Counted from the stretch's first letter, positions 25,989 through 34,511 are shown. The stretch is DNA of 64,000 nt from Paenibacillus amylolyticus (GCF_003719335.1 NZ_RIAS01000013.1:1-64000); one strand, 5' to 3'. Translations and numbers: made by a program. The notes: generated from the sequence alone by a model not told the origin.

Positions 25989-26141
25989 CTACTCAACCTC
26001 TTTACTTTTTTCCGAAAGTTCCGGTTGCTCGCTGTAAGCGATTAGAATCAGATCTTTGCCGGTAACGGCAGACAGATGATGCTCAATCTCCTGTAACTGA
26101 TGAACATGCTCTTCCTTGAGCACAGCTGGGGTGTATTTCAT
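25989..26141 (-). CDS. Small hypothetical protein, 50 residues
   Basis: Frame from ATG 26141 to TAG 25989 encoding MKYTPAVLKEEHVHQLQEIE and ending SEKSKEVE. A good ribosome binding site (AAAGGAGAG) precedes the ATG at the right distance, and codon use looks normal. Predicted mostly helical, soluble and charged, with the strand-like core KDLILIAY in the middle. No family recognised. It occupies the place where B. subtilis has folE (mtrA), on the opposite strand. Confidence 0.7.
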   Translation of the reverse strand: MKYTPAVLKEEHVHQLQEIEHHLSAVTGKDLILIAYSEQPELSEKSKEVE

Positions 26142-26287
26142 GCGAACTCTCCTTTCCTGGCTGATCCGTTATAGTATGACCCGGTAACTATGGTTTCTTG
26201 CGGGTACATTCCCTCCAGGACTTGTTGACAAATGAAACAATCTTGATCATCATTAACGCTATGAAATTAGAAAAGGGGACGTGCGCG

Positions 26288-26509
26288 ATGGATCACTCTA
26301 CGGGCAATGACTTTATCGTAATTAAAGCAGAAGAAAACGGTGTACAGGTGATTGGCTTGACCCGCGGACAGGACACACGTTTTCATCACACGGAGAAGCT
26401 GGATAAAGGCGAAGTGATGATTGCTCAATTTACAACACATACTTCAGCCATTAAAATCAGAGGAAAAGCTACGCTGATTACGAAGCATGGAGAGATTGAA
26501 TCGGAATAG
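26288..26509 (+). CDS. mtrB: Trp RNA-binding attenuation protein (TRAP)
   Basis: 73 residues. TRAP forms an 11-subunit ring that, when loaded with tryptophan, wraps RNA carrying GAG/UAG triplets. The conserved core is visible: NDFIVIKAEENGVQVIGLTRG, the tryptophan-pocket segment RFHHTEKLDKGEVMIAQFT(E)HTSA and the RNA-contacting Lys/Arg of AIKIRGKA. ATG 26288 has AAAAGGGGA upstream. Its probable target, an 11-triplet site, lies at 36039-36094 in front of trpE. In B. subtilis mtrB is downstream of folE; here folE is absent. Confidence 0.95.
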   Translation: MDHSTGNDFIVIKAEENGVQVIGLTRGQDTRFHHTEKLDKGEVMIAQFTTHTSAIKIRGKATLITKHGEIESE

Positions 26510-26623
26510 TCCAATGACTGAACGTAATAGTGGCAAAAGTAAATTATAAAATGTTAAATAGGCATAGTGATGAAAGAGTTTGACTAGGTACAATAAAAAG
26601 GTTGAGTGGATCAGATGAAAATT

Positions 26624-26645
26624 GCAGGCATAGCCTGCTTTTTTT
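26624..26645 (+). terminator. Short hairpin with T run upstream of the hepS region
   Basis: GCAGGC (26624-26629) pairs with GCCTGC (26633-26638) around ATA, followed by seven T. It probably terminates mtrB transcription or attenuates transcription into the next genes. Confidence 0.6.
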
Positions 26646-26713
26646 GATTGTACAATGAGGTATGAGCCTTTACCGGACAGACTACACTAACAGGTAAAGG
26701 CAGGGAGGCGCAT

Positions 26714-27259
26714 ATGAAACCGGGAATGATTGTGACTGCATCCATGCTGTCAACGATTGCGGCAGTCTTCTTGCTCGTGGTTTTTCAAAGCTTACATACA
26801 CGTACATGGGGCGGAGACCGGGCAGAGCCTGTAACCGCTTCTCATCAAACGATCCAGTTGACGAATGATAATCTGGTTGATGTACTGAGTTCACTTCATA
26901 TGTCTACGCCGATTGCCAGAGTGGAATGGAAACAGTCCATTTTGACACTCGACCTCAAAGTAAAAGGAACGGATACGAGTTATACTGAAATTTATGAAAA
27001 TATGGCTGCTGTCGTCGATCTGAGTTTTCGCAGTGTAGACAACGTGGAACAGGTGTTACTTCGCGTCATGGCCGAGGACGAATGGATGCATAAACGCCAT
27101 CTGCTGCTTGCAGCAGATATTCGGCGAGGAGAATGGCCGATGTACGCTATTGATATGCTTCGCACATGGAAAAGCGCGGCATTTTCGGAGGATTTAAAGG
27201 ACTGGTTCAATCTGATGCAGACGGAACTGTGGAAGAGGCAGTTCGAAATGACAAGTTAG
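26714..27259 (+). CDS. Hypothetical protein with N-terminal membrane anchor
   Basis: 181 residues. An N-terminal hydrophobic segment (about 6-25, IVTASMLSTIAAVFLLVVFQ) and a soluble domain with alternating strands and helices (RVEWKQSILTLDLKVKG, then YENMAAVVDLSFRSV). The signal segment places the domain outside the membrane. No family recognised. ATG 26714 has GGGAGG upstream. It lies between mtrB and hepS, where B. subtilis has nothing comparable. Confidence 0.7.
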   Translation: MKPGMIVTASMLSTIAAVFLLVVFQSLHTRTWGGDRAEPVTASHQTIQLTNDNLVDVLSSLHMSTPIARVEWKQSILTLDLKVKGTDTSYTEIYENMAAVVDLSFRSVDNVEQVLLRVMAEDEWMHKRHLLLAADIRRGEWPMYAIDMLRTWKSAAFSEDLKDWFNLMQTELWKRQFEMTS

Positions 27260-27302
27260 GGGTAATCAAATAGCAGGATTCAGTGCGTGCCGAATAAACA
27301 TA

Positions 27303-27311
27303 TGCTATAAT
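27303..27311 (+). promoter_or_regulatory. Extended -10 promoter of hepS
   Basis: TGC directly before TATAAT (27306-27311) forms an extended -10; no good -35 is visible. Confidence 0.5.
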
Positions 27312-27366
27312 ATATAAGATTGTAGTGCAGAAATGGTTTGACAAAGCAAAGCCTCGGAGGATGAGA

Positions 27367-28230
27367 ATGAATTCATATCGCGTACCCCAACTTGCAAAGA
27401 AATATACGGATTACGACATGATTCGACAACATACGGAAATCCCGTCATTTCCGGATAGCCGGGCGCGTCTGTTACAGGTATTTGTGGGCCGTACAGACGA
27501 AGTGGGAAATCAGGAACTTTACGCTCTTGCGACCTCGCTCGTTCAGTTGGCTATGGATACGCATGATCGAATCGATACGATTTCCGGTGATCGGGGAGAA
27601 CAGGAGATGCGTTCACGCCAATTAAATGTTCTCGCTGGAGATTATCTGAGTAGCCGCTTCTATCAATTGCTTGCCCATGCAGGCAAAATTGAAATGATTG
27701 GCAAGCTTAGCGGTGCTGTTTCCCAAGTGAACGCACGTAAGATGACGCTGTATGAACGGATGAAAAAACTTCTCGTTTCGGCTGATGAATATTTGCGTGA
27801 AACGGTACAGCTGAGAATGCAGCTGTTTCTTTCATTTACAGACATGATCCCTGTTGGAGATAGGGCGTTATGGAACAGCTTGCTGATGGAGTTCAGCACT
27901 TGTGAAACAATCGCAGAAGAGATGAAGCGAATGCATGACGAGCAGCAGATGCTTCATAGCTACGCGTTCTGGCATGTGTATGAGAACGGTAATGACGAGG
28001 AACGCAGTCATTTGTCTCAAATGAAGCTCGAACGACGTATATGGAGTTCGATGGTGCTGAAATACAGCATAAGCGAGGTGTTGCTGGACAAGCTTCGCGA
28101 GTGCACACACCGCATTCAGCTTTTGCTGCAAGAAGAGGAAGGTCTTCAAGATATGCATGAGTTCGAGGCAATTCTTGAGCCTTACCTGTCCTATGTGCAG
28201 CCTTCACATGCGGCAGTAAGGGAAGATTGA
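27367..28230 (+). CDS. hepS: Heptaprenyl diphosphate synthase component I
   Basis: 287 residues, almost all helical. It matches the small regulatory subunit of the two-component heptaprenyl diphosphate synthase in size, position and segments such as LAGDYLSSRFYQLLA (the D-Y-L-S-S-R-F/Y block shared by HepS proteins). It lacks the Asp-rich motifs; the catalytic subunit HepT is encoded at 30806. Together they make the C35 side chain of menaquinone-7. ATG 27367 is 6 nt after GGAGG; ATG 27361 abuts the site and is less likely. Confidence 0.88.
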   Translation: MNSYRVPQLAKKYTDYDMIRQHTEIPSFPDSRARLLQVFVGRTDEVGNQELYALATSLVQLAMDTHDRIDTISGDRGEQEMRSRQLNVLAGDYLSSRFYQLLAHAGKIEMIGKLSGAVSQVNARKMTLYERMKKLLVSADEYLRETVQLRMQLFLSFTDMIPVGDRALWNSLLMEFSTCETIAEEMKRMHDEQQMLHSYAFWHVYENGNDEERSHLSQMKLERRIWSSMVLKYSISEVLLDKLRECTHRIQLLLQEEEGLQDMHEFEAILEPYLSYVQPSHAAVRED

Positions 28231-28245
28231 GGGGGAGACAGACGA

Positions 28246-28974
28246 ATGGGTAGCGGAGAGACCAAACCGAAAGAAGAATTTGTCCATTCGGTTTTTCAGA
28301 GTATAGCCGGCAAGTATGACGTCATGAATGATATTCTGAGTTTCCGCAGGCATAAAGCTTGGCGCAAATTCACGATGAAGAAGATGAATATGTCTAAGGG
28401 AGATACGGGACTGGATTTGTGCTGCGGCACATGTGACTGGACGCTCGCTATGGCACAGGCAAGTGAAACGGGGCACATGCACGGGCTGGATTTCAGCAGC
28501 AACATGCTGGAAGTAGGCCAGACGAAAATTGATGCGGTGAACCGTTCAAAACAGATTACGCTCGTTCAAGGGAACGCCATGTCTTTGCCTTTTGAAGACA
28601 ATACGTTCGATTATGTAACGATTGGATTCGGTTTACGTAACGTACCGGATCTAAGACAGGTTCTGTCTGAAATGAAACGTGTTGTAAAACCTGGCGGTAT
28701 GGTGGTTTGTCTGGAATTGTCCAAACCGACCTGGCAGCCGTTTAAAGGCATTTATTATTTTTATTTTGAGCATATGTTGCCAAACATGGCAAAACTGTTT
28801 GCCAAACGTTATGAGCAGTATAAATGGCTGCCGGACTCTCTGGCGCTTTTCCCGGGTAGAAAGGAACTGGCAGACATTTTTGTTGAAACTGGATTGCAAC
28901 AGGTGCAGGCCTACCCTCTAACCGGAGGCATCGCGGCACTGCATATTGGAACCAAGGAGAATCAGAATGTTTAG
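28246..28974 (+). CDS. menG: Demethylmenaquinone methyltransferase
   Basis: 242 residues, class I SAM-dependent methyltransferase of the UbiE/MenG family. Blocks: KYDVMNDILSFRRHKAWR, the SAM-binding DLCCGTCDWT, and FGLRNVPD followed by KPGGMVVCLE. It methylates demethylmenaquinone, the last step to menaquinone, at the membrane surface. ATG 28246 has GAGGGGGAGA upstream. It ends 8 bp inside the reading frame start of the UbiA-type gene, so the two are coupled. Confidence 0.95.
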   Translation: MGSGETKPKEEFVHSVFQSIAGKYDVMNDILSFRRHKAWRKFTMKKMNMSKGDTGLDLCCGTCDWTLAMAQASETGHMHGLDFSSNMLEVGQTKIDAVNRSKQITLVQGNAMSLPFEDNTFDYVTIGFGLRNVPDLRQVLSEMKRVVKPGGMVVCLELSKPTWQPFKGIYYFYFEHMLPNMAKLFAKRYEQYKWLPDSLALFPGRKELADIFVETGLQQVQAYPLTGGIAALHIGTKENQNV

Positions 28975-29833
28975 GAAAATTCGCATTTTTTTAGAAATGA
29001 TCAAGATTGAACATACGCTTTTTGCTTTACCTTTTGCTTTTATGGGCGCCATTTTGGGCTCTATGGTTGTTAACAATACGTTCCCGAGCTGGATGCAGAT
29101 TATGTGGGTATTACTTGCTTTGATTGGTGCACGGAGCGCCGCATTCGGTTTGAACCGGATTATTGACCAGGCGATCGATGCCAAAAATCCCCGTACGGCA
29201 ATGAGAGCTATTCCAGCAGGTTTGCTGAAGAATGGCGAGGTTATTATTTTTATCATCATCTCGTTTATTTTATTGTTCTGGGCATCATCCAATCTTAATG
29301 TGTTATCCATGCAGTTGTTGCCGATTGCAGTCTTCATGTTAGTGCTGTATTCGTACACCAAACGGTTCACATGGCTTTGTCACGTTGTACTGGGGATGAC
29401 CATTGGCCTTGCTCCTTTGGGAGGATGGGTGGCTGTAACAGGTACTATGGATTGGACAGCGATTGTTCTGTACGTTACGATTGTATTCTGGACTGCCGGT
29501 TTTGACATTATTTATGCATGCCAGGATCTGGAGTTTGATCAGGGAGAAGGTTTGCATTCCATTCCATCCCGCTTCGGACTTGTGAAATCATTGCAGATTG
29601 CCAAGTTCTTTCATATCATTACGGCGATTGGTTTCCTTGCCTTGTTGCTAATGACCGATCTGAGCTGGTGGTATGGCGCAGGTATGCTGATTACGTATGG
29701 CATCCTGCTTTATGAGCACTATATTGTGTCGCCTAATGATATGAGCCGTGTACAAACGGCATTCTTTACGATGAATAGTGTACTGAGCCTAGTCGTATTT
29801 ACGTTTACACTTATTGATCTGGCGGTGAAATAA
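28967..29833 (+). CDS. UbiA-family polyprenyltransferase (MqnP/UbiA-like)
   Basis: 288 residues, about eight membrane segments. The two Asp-rich prenyl-diphosphate motifs are NRIIDQAIDAKNPRT (NxxxDxxxD) and DIIYACQDLEFDQGEG. It attaches a polyprenyl chain to an aromatic acid. Its company of menG, ubiX, hepS and hepT suggests that the acceptor is a menaquinone precursor, probably 1,4-dihydroxy-6-naphthoate of the futalosine pathway (MqnP), rather than 4-hydroxybenzoate; this is inference. ATG 28967 follows AAGGAGAA. B. subtilis has no counterpart here. Confidence 0.85.
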   Translation: MFRKIRIFLEMIKIEHTLFALPFAFMGAILGSMVVNNTFPSWMQIMWVLLALIGARSAAFGLNRIIDQAIDAKNPRTAMRAIPAGLLKNGEVIIFIIISFILLFWASSNLNVLSMQLLPIAVFMLVLYSYTKRFTWLCHVVLGMTIGLAPLGGWVAVTGTMDWTAIVLYVTIVFWTAGFDIIYACQDLEFDQGEGLHSIPSRFGLVKSLQIAKFFHIITAIGFLALLLMTDLSWWYGAGMLITYGILLYEHYIVSPNDMSRVQTAFFTMNSVLSLVVFTFTLIDLAVK

Positions 29834-29835
29834 TA

Positions 29836-30453
29836 ATGCAGCAACCGGAGAATAAACGACTTGTTGTCGGAATCACCGGAGCGAGTGGCAGCATATATGG
29901 TATCCGATTGATTGAAACGTTGCTTAACCTGGGATATGCCGTTCATCTGGTTATCTCCAATGCTGGCTGGCGTGTACTGAAAGAAGAATTGGACTGGGAT
30001 GTGACGAACCGGGAGAGCCTGCTTCAGGAGAAATTTGGTCATCGTGGTGGATCGTTAATCTATCATCCCGTTAGCGATATTGGGGCTTCGATTGCCAGTG
30101 GTTCTTATTTGGCTGAAGGCATGATAATCATGCCTTGCTCCATGGGCACTCTCTCATCGATTGCAAACGGGTCCTCAGACAATCTGATGTCACGTGCGGC
30201 AGATGTTATGATGAAAGAGGGCAGGCCGTTAATTCTTGTGCCTCGTGAGACGCCTTTGCATGCCATTCACCTGGAAAACATGCTGAAGCTTTCACGTCTT
30301 GGTGTGCGAATGATCCCGGCGATGCCTGCCTTTTATTACAAACCTCAAAGCATGGAAGATTTAATTTTATTTTTAGTAGGTAAAGTGCTGGATAGCTTGC
30401 GCATCCCGCATCAACTGTTTACAAGATGGGGAGAACCGGATGAACGGGGATAA
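29836..30453 (+). CDS. ubiX: UbiX-type flavin prenyltransferase
   Basis: 205 residues. Makes prenylated FMN, the cofactor of UbiD-type decarboxylases. The FMN-binding start is VVGITGASGSIYGIRLIE, and MIIMPCSMGTLSSIANGSSDNL and PLILVPRETPLHAIHLENM are conserved blocks. It starts 3 bp after the UbiA-type gene, so both are one unit. No ubiD gene is in the window. In menaquinone synthesis by futalosine, a UbiX/UbiD pair removes the carboxyl group after prenylation. Confidence 0.93.
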   Translation: MQQPENKRLVVGITGASGSIYGIRLIETLLNLGYAVHLVISNAGWRVLKEELDWDVTNRESLLQEKFGHRGGSLIYHPVSDIGASIASGSYLAEGMIIMPCSMGTLSSIANGSSDNLMSRAADVMMKEGRPLILVPRETPLHAIHLENMLKLSRLGVRMIPAMPAFYYKPQSMEDLILFLVGKVLDSLRIPHQLFTRWGEPDERG

Positions 30454-30460
30454 TGTAGCC

Positions 30461-30503
30461 GAGTGGCACTTTTCTGGATAAGCGGATCAGAAAAGTGCCA
30501 CTC
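30461..30503. repeat. Perfect 16-bp inverted repeat between ubiX and hepT
   Basis: GAGTGGCACTTTTCTG (30461-30476) and CAGAAAAGTGCCACTC (30488-30503) are perfectly complementary with an 11-nt loop. There is no T run on either strand, so it is not a standard terminator. It could be an RNA stability or processing element or a regulator site. Confidence 0.8.
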
Positions 30504-30805
30504 ATGGACATGATCCCCTGACTCCCGGGGTGTCGGTGAGTGCTGATGGCCAGATAAGTGTGTCCACGGTCTTGACCCATGCTCCGGCAACTTCTGTACT
30601 TTTAGTTGATTCAGAATTGGTCGCAGCGTTTAAATCCCGAATGTCGGTACTGGCATTCGAATAGGCATCATGATGGACGCTGTAGAAGAACACAAGCAGG
30701 AACGGCAAGCCTAGGGCGAACGTTTTTGCCTGTAGGCTCGGGCTTGCTGGAAGGGAAGGTAAGCATGGATTTTTGGATTGACAATACGCTGACACGGGTG
30801 AACGA
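30504..30805. other. Unresolved 300-bp gap between the inverted repeat and hepT
   Basis: No gene can be assigned. A minus-strand frame stays open from inside hepT to 30502 with a hydrophobic stretch (FALGLPFLLVFFYSV), but has no ribosome binding site. On the plus strand only short frames exist; one ends just at the hepT start (…DNTLTRVNE, stop overlapping ATG). Confidence 0.5.
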
Positions 30806-31780
30806 ATGAAACTATTGGACATTTTCGGATTGTTAAAAAAGGACATGGATTACGTTGAAAAAGAGTTGTATCGCAGCGTAAAAGGCGAACAAAAGTTACT
30901 GAGTGAAACTTCGCTTCATCTGCTTAAGGCAGGTGGAAAACGACTGCGGCCTGTTTTTGTGCTTTTAGGTGGCAAATTTGGTACATACGATATCGAGCGT
31001 TTGAAGCTCGTAGCCGTTCCACTGGAACTTATTCATTCTGCTTCCCTCGTTCATGATGATGTCATCGATAATGCCGAGACTCGCCGGGGCAAACCCACCG
31101 TGAAGTCTAAATGGGACAATCGGATTGCGATGTATACAGGAGACTATATCTATGGCAAAGCGCTAGAGATGACGGCAGGACTATCTGATCCGGTTATTCA
31201 CCGTATCCTTGCCAAAGCGATGGTACAGATGTCCATTGGTGAGATGGAACAGATTCGGGACTTTTTTAATACAGGTCAGAGTGTGCGTAACTATCTGCTG
31301 CGTATCCGTCGCAAAACTGCGCTTCTGATTGCAGTGAGCTGCCAGCTCGGAGCACTCGCTACTCGTGCACCTGAGCACATTTCATCTTTGTTGTACACCT
31401 ATGGATACAATGTGGGTATGGCTTTTCAGATTCAGGATGATGTTCTGGACTTGGTAGGTACGGAGAAACAACTTGGTAAGCCTCCAGGAAGTGATATGAA
31501 ACAAGGTAACATCACGCTACCTGTGCTGTATGCTCTGGAAGAAGAACAGTTACGTGAGCCGTTGCTCAAGGAAATTTCGCGTGTGCATCATGAAGAAGGA
31601 CGCGCAAGTGCATCGGATGCAATTGGAATGATTCGCCAAAGTCAAGGAATTGCTAAAGCAGAAGCCCTTGCTGACCGATATATGAAGAAAGCGCTCGATG
31701 CTCTCGATCAGCTGCCTAACATCAAGACCACCAAAAATCTGCGAGACATTGCTCACTTTGTCGTTAAACGTACACATTAA
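30806..31780 (+). CDS. hepT: Heptaprenyl diphosphate synthase component II
   Basis: 324 residues, trans-prenyl synthase fold. First Asp-rich motif HDDVIDNAETRRG (about 84), second IQDDVLDLVG (about 211), plus GGKRLRP. It elongates farnesyl diphosphate to the C35 chain with HepS. ATG 30806 is preceded only by GGGTGA and overlaps the stop of a short upstream frame, so start-coupled translation is possible. C-terminal RTH end is usual. Confidence 0.94.
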   Translation: MKLLDIFGLLKKDMDYVEKELYRSVKGEQKLLSETSLHLLKAGGKRLRPVFVLLGGKFGTYDIERLKLVAVPLELIHSASLVHDDVIDNAETRRGKPTVKSKWDNRIAMYTGDYIYGKALEMTAGLSDPVIHRILAKAMVQMSIGEMEQIRDFFNTGQSVRNYLLRIRRKTALLIAVSCQLGALATRAPEHISSLLYTYGYNVGMAFQIQDDVLDLVGTEKQLGKPPGSDMKQGNITLPVLYALEEEQLREPLLKEISRVHHEEGRASASDAIGMIRQSQGIAKAEALADRYMKKALDALDQLPNIKTTKNLRDIAHFVVKRTH

Positions 31781-31822
31781 GCTTGTGTGGTTTAATGCTC
31801 TACACGGATGTGAAAATCCTCA

Positions 31823-31852
31823 TTGGGAGGATTTGGACTTGTATGTTACAAT
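31823..31852 (+). promoter_or_regulatory. Promoter of ndk
   Basis: TTGGGA (31823-31828), 18-nt spacer, TACAAT (31847-31852) preceded by TGT (extended -10). Confidence 0.55.
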
Positions 31853-31912
31853 CAAAGGGATTGCGTTTACATAGTGATTAACTTTGAACCGTGAGTGAGG
31901 AGTGAACTGGTA

Positions 31913-32356
31913 ATGGATCGTACATTTTTGATGGTGAAACCGGATGGTGTGCAGCGTGGTTTGATCGGCCGTATTATCAGCCGTCTGGAAGACAAAGGAT
32001 TTAAGCTCGTAGCAGGGAAACTGGTGCAGATGTCGGAAGAACAGGCGAGGCGCCATTATGCTGAACATGAGGGCAAGCCGTTCTTTGATGAGCTGGTTCG
32101 TTTTATCACTTCTGGCCCTGTATTTGCCATGGTGTGGGAAGGCGACGATATTGTGACACTTGCACGTATGGTCATTGGTAAAACGAATGTGAAGGAAGCG
32201 GCTCCGGGGACAATTCGTGGAGATTTCGCTAGCCATACACCACATAATCTCATTCACGGGGCAGATTCGCCAGAAAGTGCTACTCGTGAAGCTGCCAATT
32301 TCTTTAGTCCTGACGAGCTGGTAACCTACGAGAAGAGCATCGCAGCCTGGTTGTAA
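31913..32356 (+). CDS. ndk: Nucleoside diphosphate kinase
   Basis: 147 residues. Moves the gamma phosphate from ATP to other NDPs through a phosphohistidine. MDRTFLMVKPDGVQRGLIG is the conserved start and NLIHGADSPESA contains the active His. ATG 31913 has GAGGAGTG upstream; the in-frame upstream start at 31895 overlaps that site. Gene order hepT-ndk-cheR-aro matches B. subtilis. Confidence 0.97.
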   Translation: MDRTFLMVKPDGVQRGLIGRIISRLEDKGFKLVAGKLVQMSEEQARRHYAEHEGKPFFDELVRFITSGPVFAMVWEGDDIVTLARMVIGKTNVKEAAPGTIRGDFASHTPHNLIHGADSPESATREAANFFSPDELVTYEKSIAAWL

Positions 32357-32380
32357 TTATTAGCCAAAGGGTGATCTACG

Positions 32381-33172
32381 ATGCTGGAGCAAGAACAACT
32401 AGACCCGGATTATACCGGATTCATTCGTAAAATTAAAGAGAGCACAGGCATTGATCTTGCTCAGTACAAGGAAGGCCAGATGAAAAGAAGGCTGACCACA
32501 CTACGTAACAAAAACGGGTTTAATACATTTTCTATCTTTTTTGATGCGATGCAGAAGGAGAAATCGTTATTTTACGAGTTTCTGGATCGCATGACCATTA
32601 ACGTATCGGAATTTTGGCGCAACCCGAATCGCTGGGAAGTGTTGCGTGATGAGATTCTGCCTGAGCTGGTTGGTTCCAAACGCAAGGTCAAAGTATGGAG
32701 TGCTGCTTGTTCGACTGGTGAGGAGCCATATACGATTGCCATGATTTTGGATACGTTAGGCATCTTGAAAGAAAGTTCTATTACGGCAAGCGACCTGGAT
32801 GAAGGCGCACTCGCTAAGGCTAAGGAAGGCCGTTACATGGAACGTTCGCTGAAAGATGTTCCTCCAGAAACGGCGAGTCGATATTTCAAGCAAGATGGCA
32901 TGATGTATCGTATTGATGAGAAATTGAAAAGCTCGATCAACTTTAAGAAGCAGAATTTACTGGTTGACCGTTTTGATGACGGATACGATCTGATCGTATG
33001 CCGGAATGTCATGATTTATTTTACAGAGGAAGCGAAAAACCTGCTGTATCACAAATTCGCAGCCAGTCTGCGTCCAGGTGGGATGTTGTTCGTAGGCAGC
33101 ACAGAGCAGATTTTCTCCCCCGGGCAATACGGGCTGGAGACGGCAGAGACGTTTTTCTACCGAAAAAAATAA
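32381..33172 (+). CDS. cheR: Chemotaxis protein methyltransferase CheR
   Basis: 263 residues. An N-terminal helical domain (FIRKIKESTGIDLAQYKEGQMKRRL) and a SAM-binding methyltransferase domain (VKVWSAACSTGEEPYTIAM; later DLIVCRNVMIYF). It methylates Glu residues of chemoreceptors. RDMTINVSEFWRNP corresponds to the T-x-FFR motif, with SEFWRNP in place of TEFFRE. It is isolated from other che genes, as in B. subtilis. A strong hairpin follows. Confidence 0.94.
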   Translation: MLEQEQLDPDYTGFIRKIKESTGIDLAQYKEGQMKRRLTTLRNKNGFNTFSIFFDAMQKEKSLFYEFLDRMTINVSEFWRNPNRWEVLRDEILPELVGSKRKVKVWSAACSTGEEPYTIAMILDTLGILKESSITASDLDEGALAKAKEGRYMERSLKDVPPETASRYFKQDGMMYRIDEKLKSSINFKKQNLLVDRFDDGYDLIVCRNVMIYFTEEAKNLLYHKFAASLRPGGMLFVGSTEQIFSPGQYGLETAETFFYRKK

Positions 33173-33186
33173 ATCAGTATAAAGAT

Positions 33187-33228
33187 CAACCGCCTGAGGT
33201 GCATGAAGATGTGCTCAGGCGGTTGTTT
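33187..33228 (+). terminator. Probable terminator of cheR
   Basis: CAACCGCCTGAG pairs perfectly with CTCAGGCGGTTG around a 15-nt loop; the T tract is short (TTTG). Confidence 0.65.
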
Positions 33229-33249
33229 GCATAAGAAAAAGCGGCTTTC

Positions 33250-33278
33250 TTGTCAAAGCCGGTCAGCTATACTATAAT
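33250..33278 (+). promoter_or_regulatory. Strong sigma-A promoter of the aroC-aroB-aroH unit
   Basis: TTGTCA (33250-33255), 17-nt spacer, TATAAT (33273-33278). Confidence 0.82.
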
Positions 33279-33340
33279 AAGCAAAGAAATTATGGGATTT
33301 TAGCAATGTGAAGTTTAACAGTTTAAAGGGGGAACGTATT

Positions 33341-34510
33341 ATGAGTTTACGTTATTTAACCGCAGGGGAAACGCACGGACCCCAATTGACCGCCATTATT
33401 GAAGGACTGCCAAGTAATTTGAATATTGATTTTGAAGAACTGAACTTCCAACTTCATCGCCGCCAGAAAGGTTATGGCCGTGGACGCCGGATGCAGATTG
33501 AGAAAGACCAAGCTAATTTTGTTGGCGGAATTCGTCATGGATATACGACAGGTGCTCCAGTAGCGCTCGTTGTTCAAAATAATGACTGGAAGCACTGGCA
33601 GAATATTATGAACATTGAGCCGATTGAAGGCAGCGATGAAGAGAAGCGTCGTGTTCATCGTCCACGTCCTGGACATGCCGACCTGAACGGTGGTTTGAAG
33701 TACAATCTCAAAGACTTGCGTAACGTCCTGGAACGCTCCAGTGCACGTGAGACTACTGTACGAGTGGCATGTGGTGCGATTGCACGTCAGTTTTTGGCTG
33801 AATTCGGTATTAAAGTGGCGGGACGAGTTATTCGCATCGGGGAGATTGAAGCACCGTATCAGGATCTTCCGATTGATGAACTGATTGCAGTGACGGAAGC
33901 ATCTTCGGTTCGTGTGACAGATGCGGAGACAGAGAAGAAAATGGAAGCCTACATCGATCAGATCAAGCAAGAAGGCGACTCCATCGGCGGAATTGTAGAA
34001 TGTATCGTTGAAGGTGTTCCTGTTGGTCTGGGAAGCCACGTACAGTATGATCGCAAACTGGATGCTCGTATCGCTCAAGGTGTAATGTCGATCAATGCGT
34101 TCAAAGGTGTGGAGATCGGTATCGGCTTCGAAGCGGGGACAATTCGCGGCTCTCAGGTACATGATGAGATTCTGTATACGGAAGAGCGTGGTTACCACCG
34201 TGCAACGAATCGTCTGGGCGGATTTGAAGGTGGTATGACCAACGGTATGCCGGTTGTGGTACGCGGAGTCATGAAACCTATCCCAACGCTGTACAAGCCG
34301 TTGCAAAGCGTAGATATTGATACGAAAGAAGCTTTTTCAGCTCAGGTTGAACGTTCCGATGCTTGTGCGGTTCCGGCAGCCAGCGTCGTTATGGAACATG
34401 TTGTTGCATGGGAAGTTGCCAAGGCATTCCTGGAGAAATTCGGCGGGGATTCCATGGAGGAGATTCGGGCAAACGTTGCCAGTTACCAAGCACAATTGGA
34501 GAATTACTAA
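33341..34510 (+). CDS. aroC: Chorismate synthase
   Basis: 389 residues. Converts EPSP to chorismate with reduced FMN. Signature blocks GETHGPQL, RPGHADLNGGLKYN, RSSARETTVRVACGA, and GGFEGGMTNGMPVVVRG. ATG 33341 follows AAAGGGGGAA; an in-frame upstream start at 33308 has none. First gene of the aromatic operon (B. subtilis name aroF). Confidence 0.97.
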   Translation: MSLRYLTAGETHGPQLTAIIEGLPSNLNIDFEELNFQLHRRQKGYGRGRRMQIEKDQANFVGGIRHGYTTGAPVALVVQNNDWKHWQNIMNIEPIEGSDEEKRRVHRPRPGHADLNGGLKYNLKDLRNVLERSSARETTVRVACGAIARQFLAEFGIKVAGRVIRIGEIEAPYQDLPIDELIAVTEASSVRVTDAETEKKMEAYIDQIKQEGDSIGGIVECIVEGVPVGLGSHVQYDRKLDARIAQGVMSINAFKGVEIGIGFEAGTIRGSQVHDEILYTEERGYHRATNRLGGFEGGMTNGMPVVVRGVMKPIPTLYKPLQSVDIDTKEAFSAQVERSDACAVPAASVVMEHVVAWEVAKAFLEKFGGDSMEEIRANVASYQAQLENY

Positions 34511-34511
34511 T

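Noticed and set aside
30502..30846. Minus-strand frame with a signal-like hydrophobic stretch between ubiX and hepT
   Set aside because: Its ATG codons lie inside hepT, with no ribosome binding site. Mentioned in the gap entry but not called a gene.
33356..34306. Minus-strand open frame of about 316 codons opposite aroC
   Set aside because: Shadow of the well-conserved chorismate synthase gene; composition is His/Arg/Thr-rich as typical of antisense frames.
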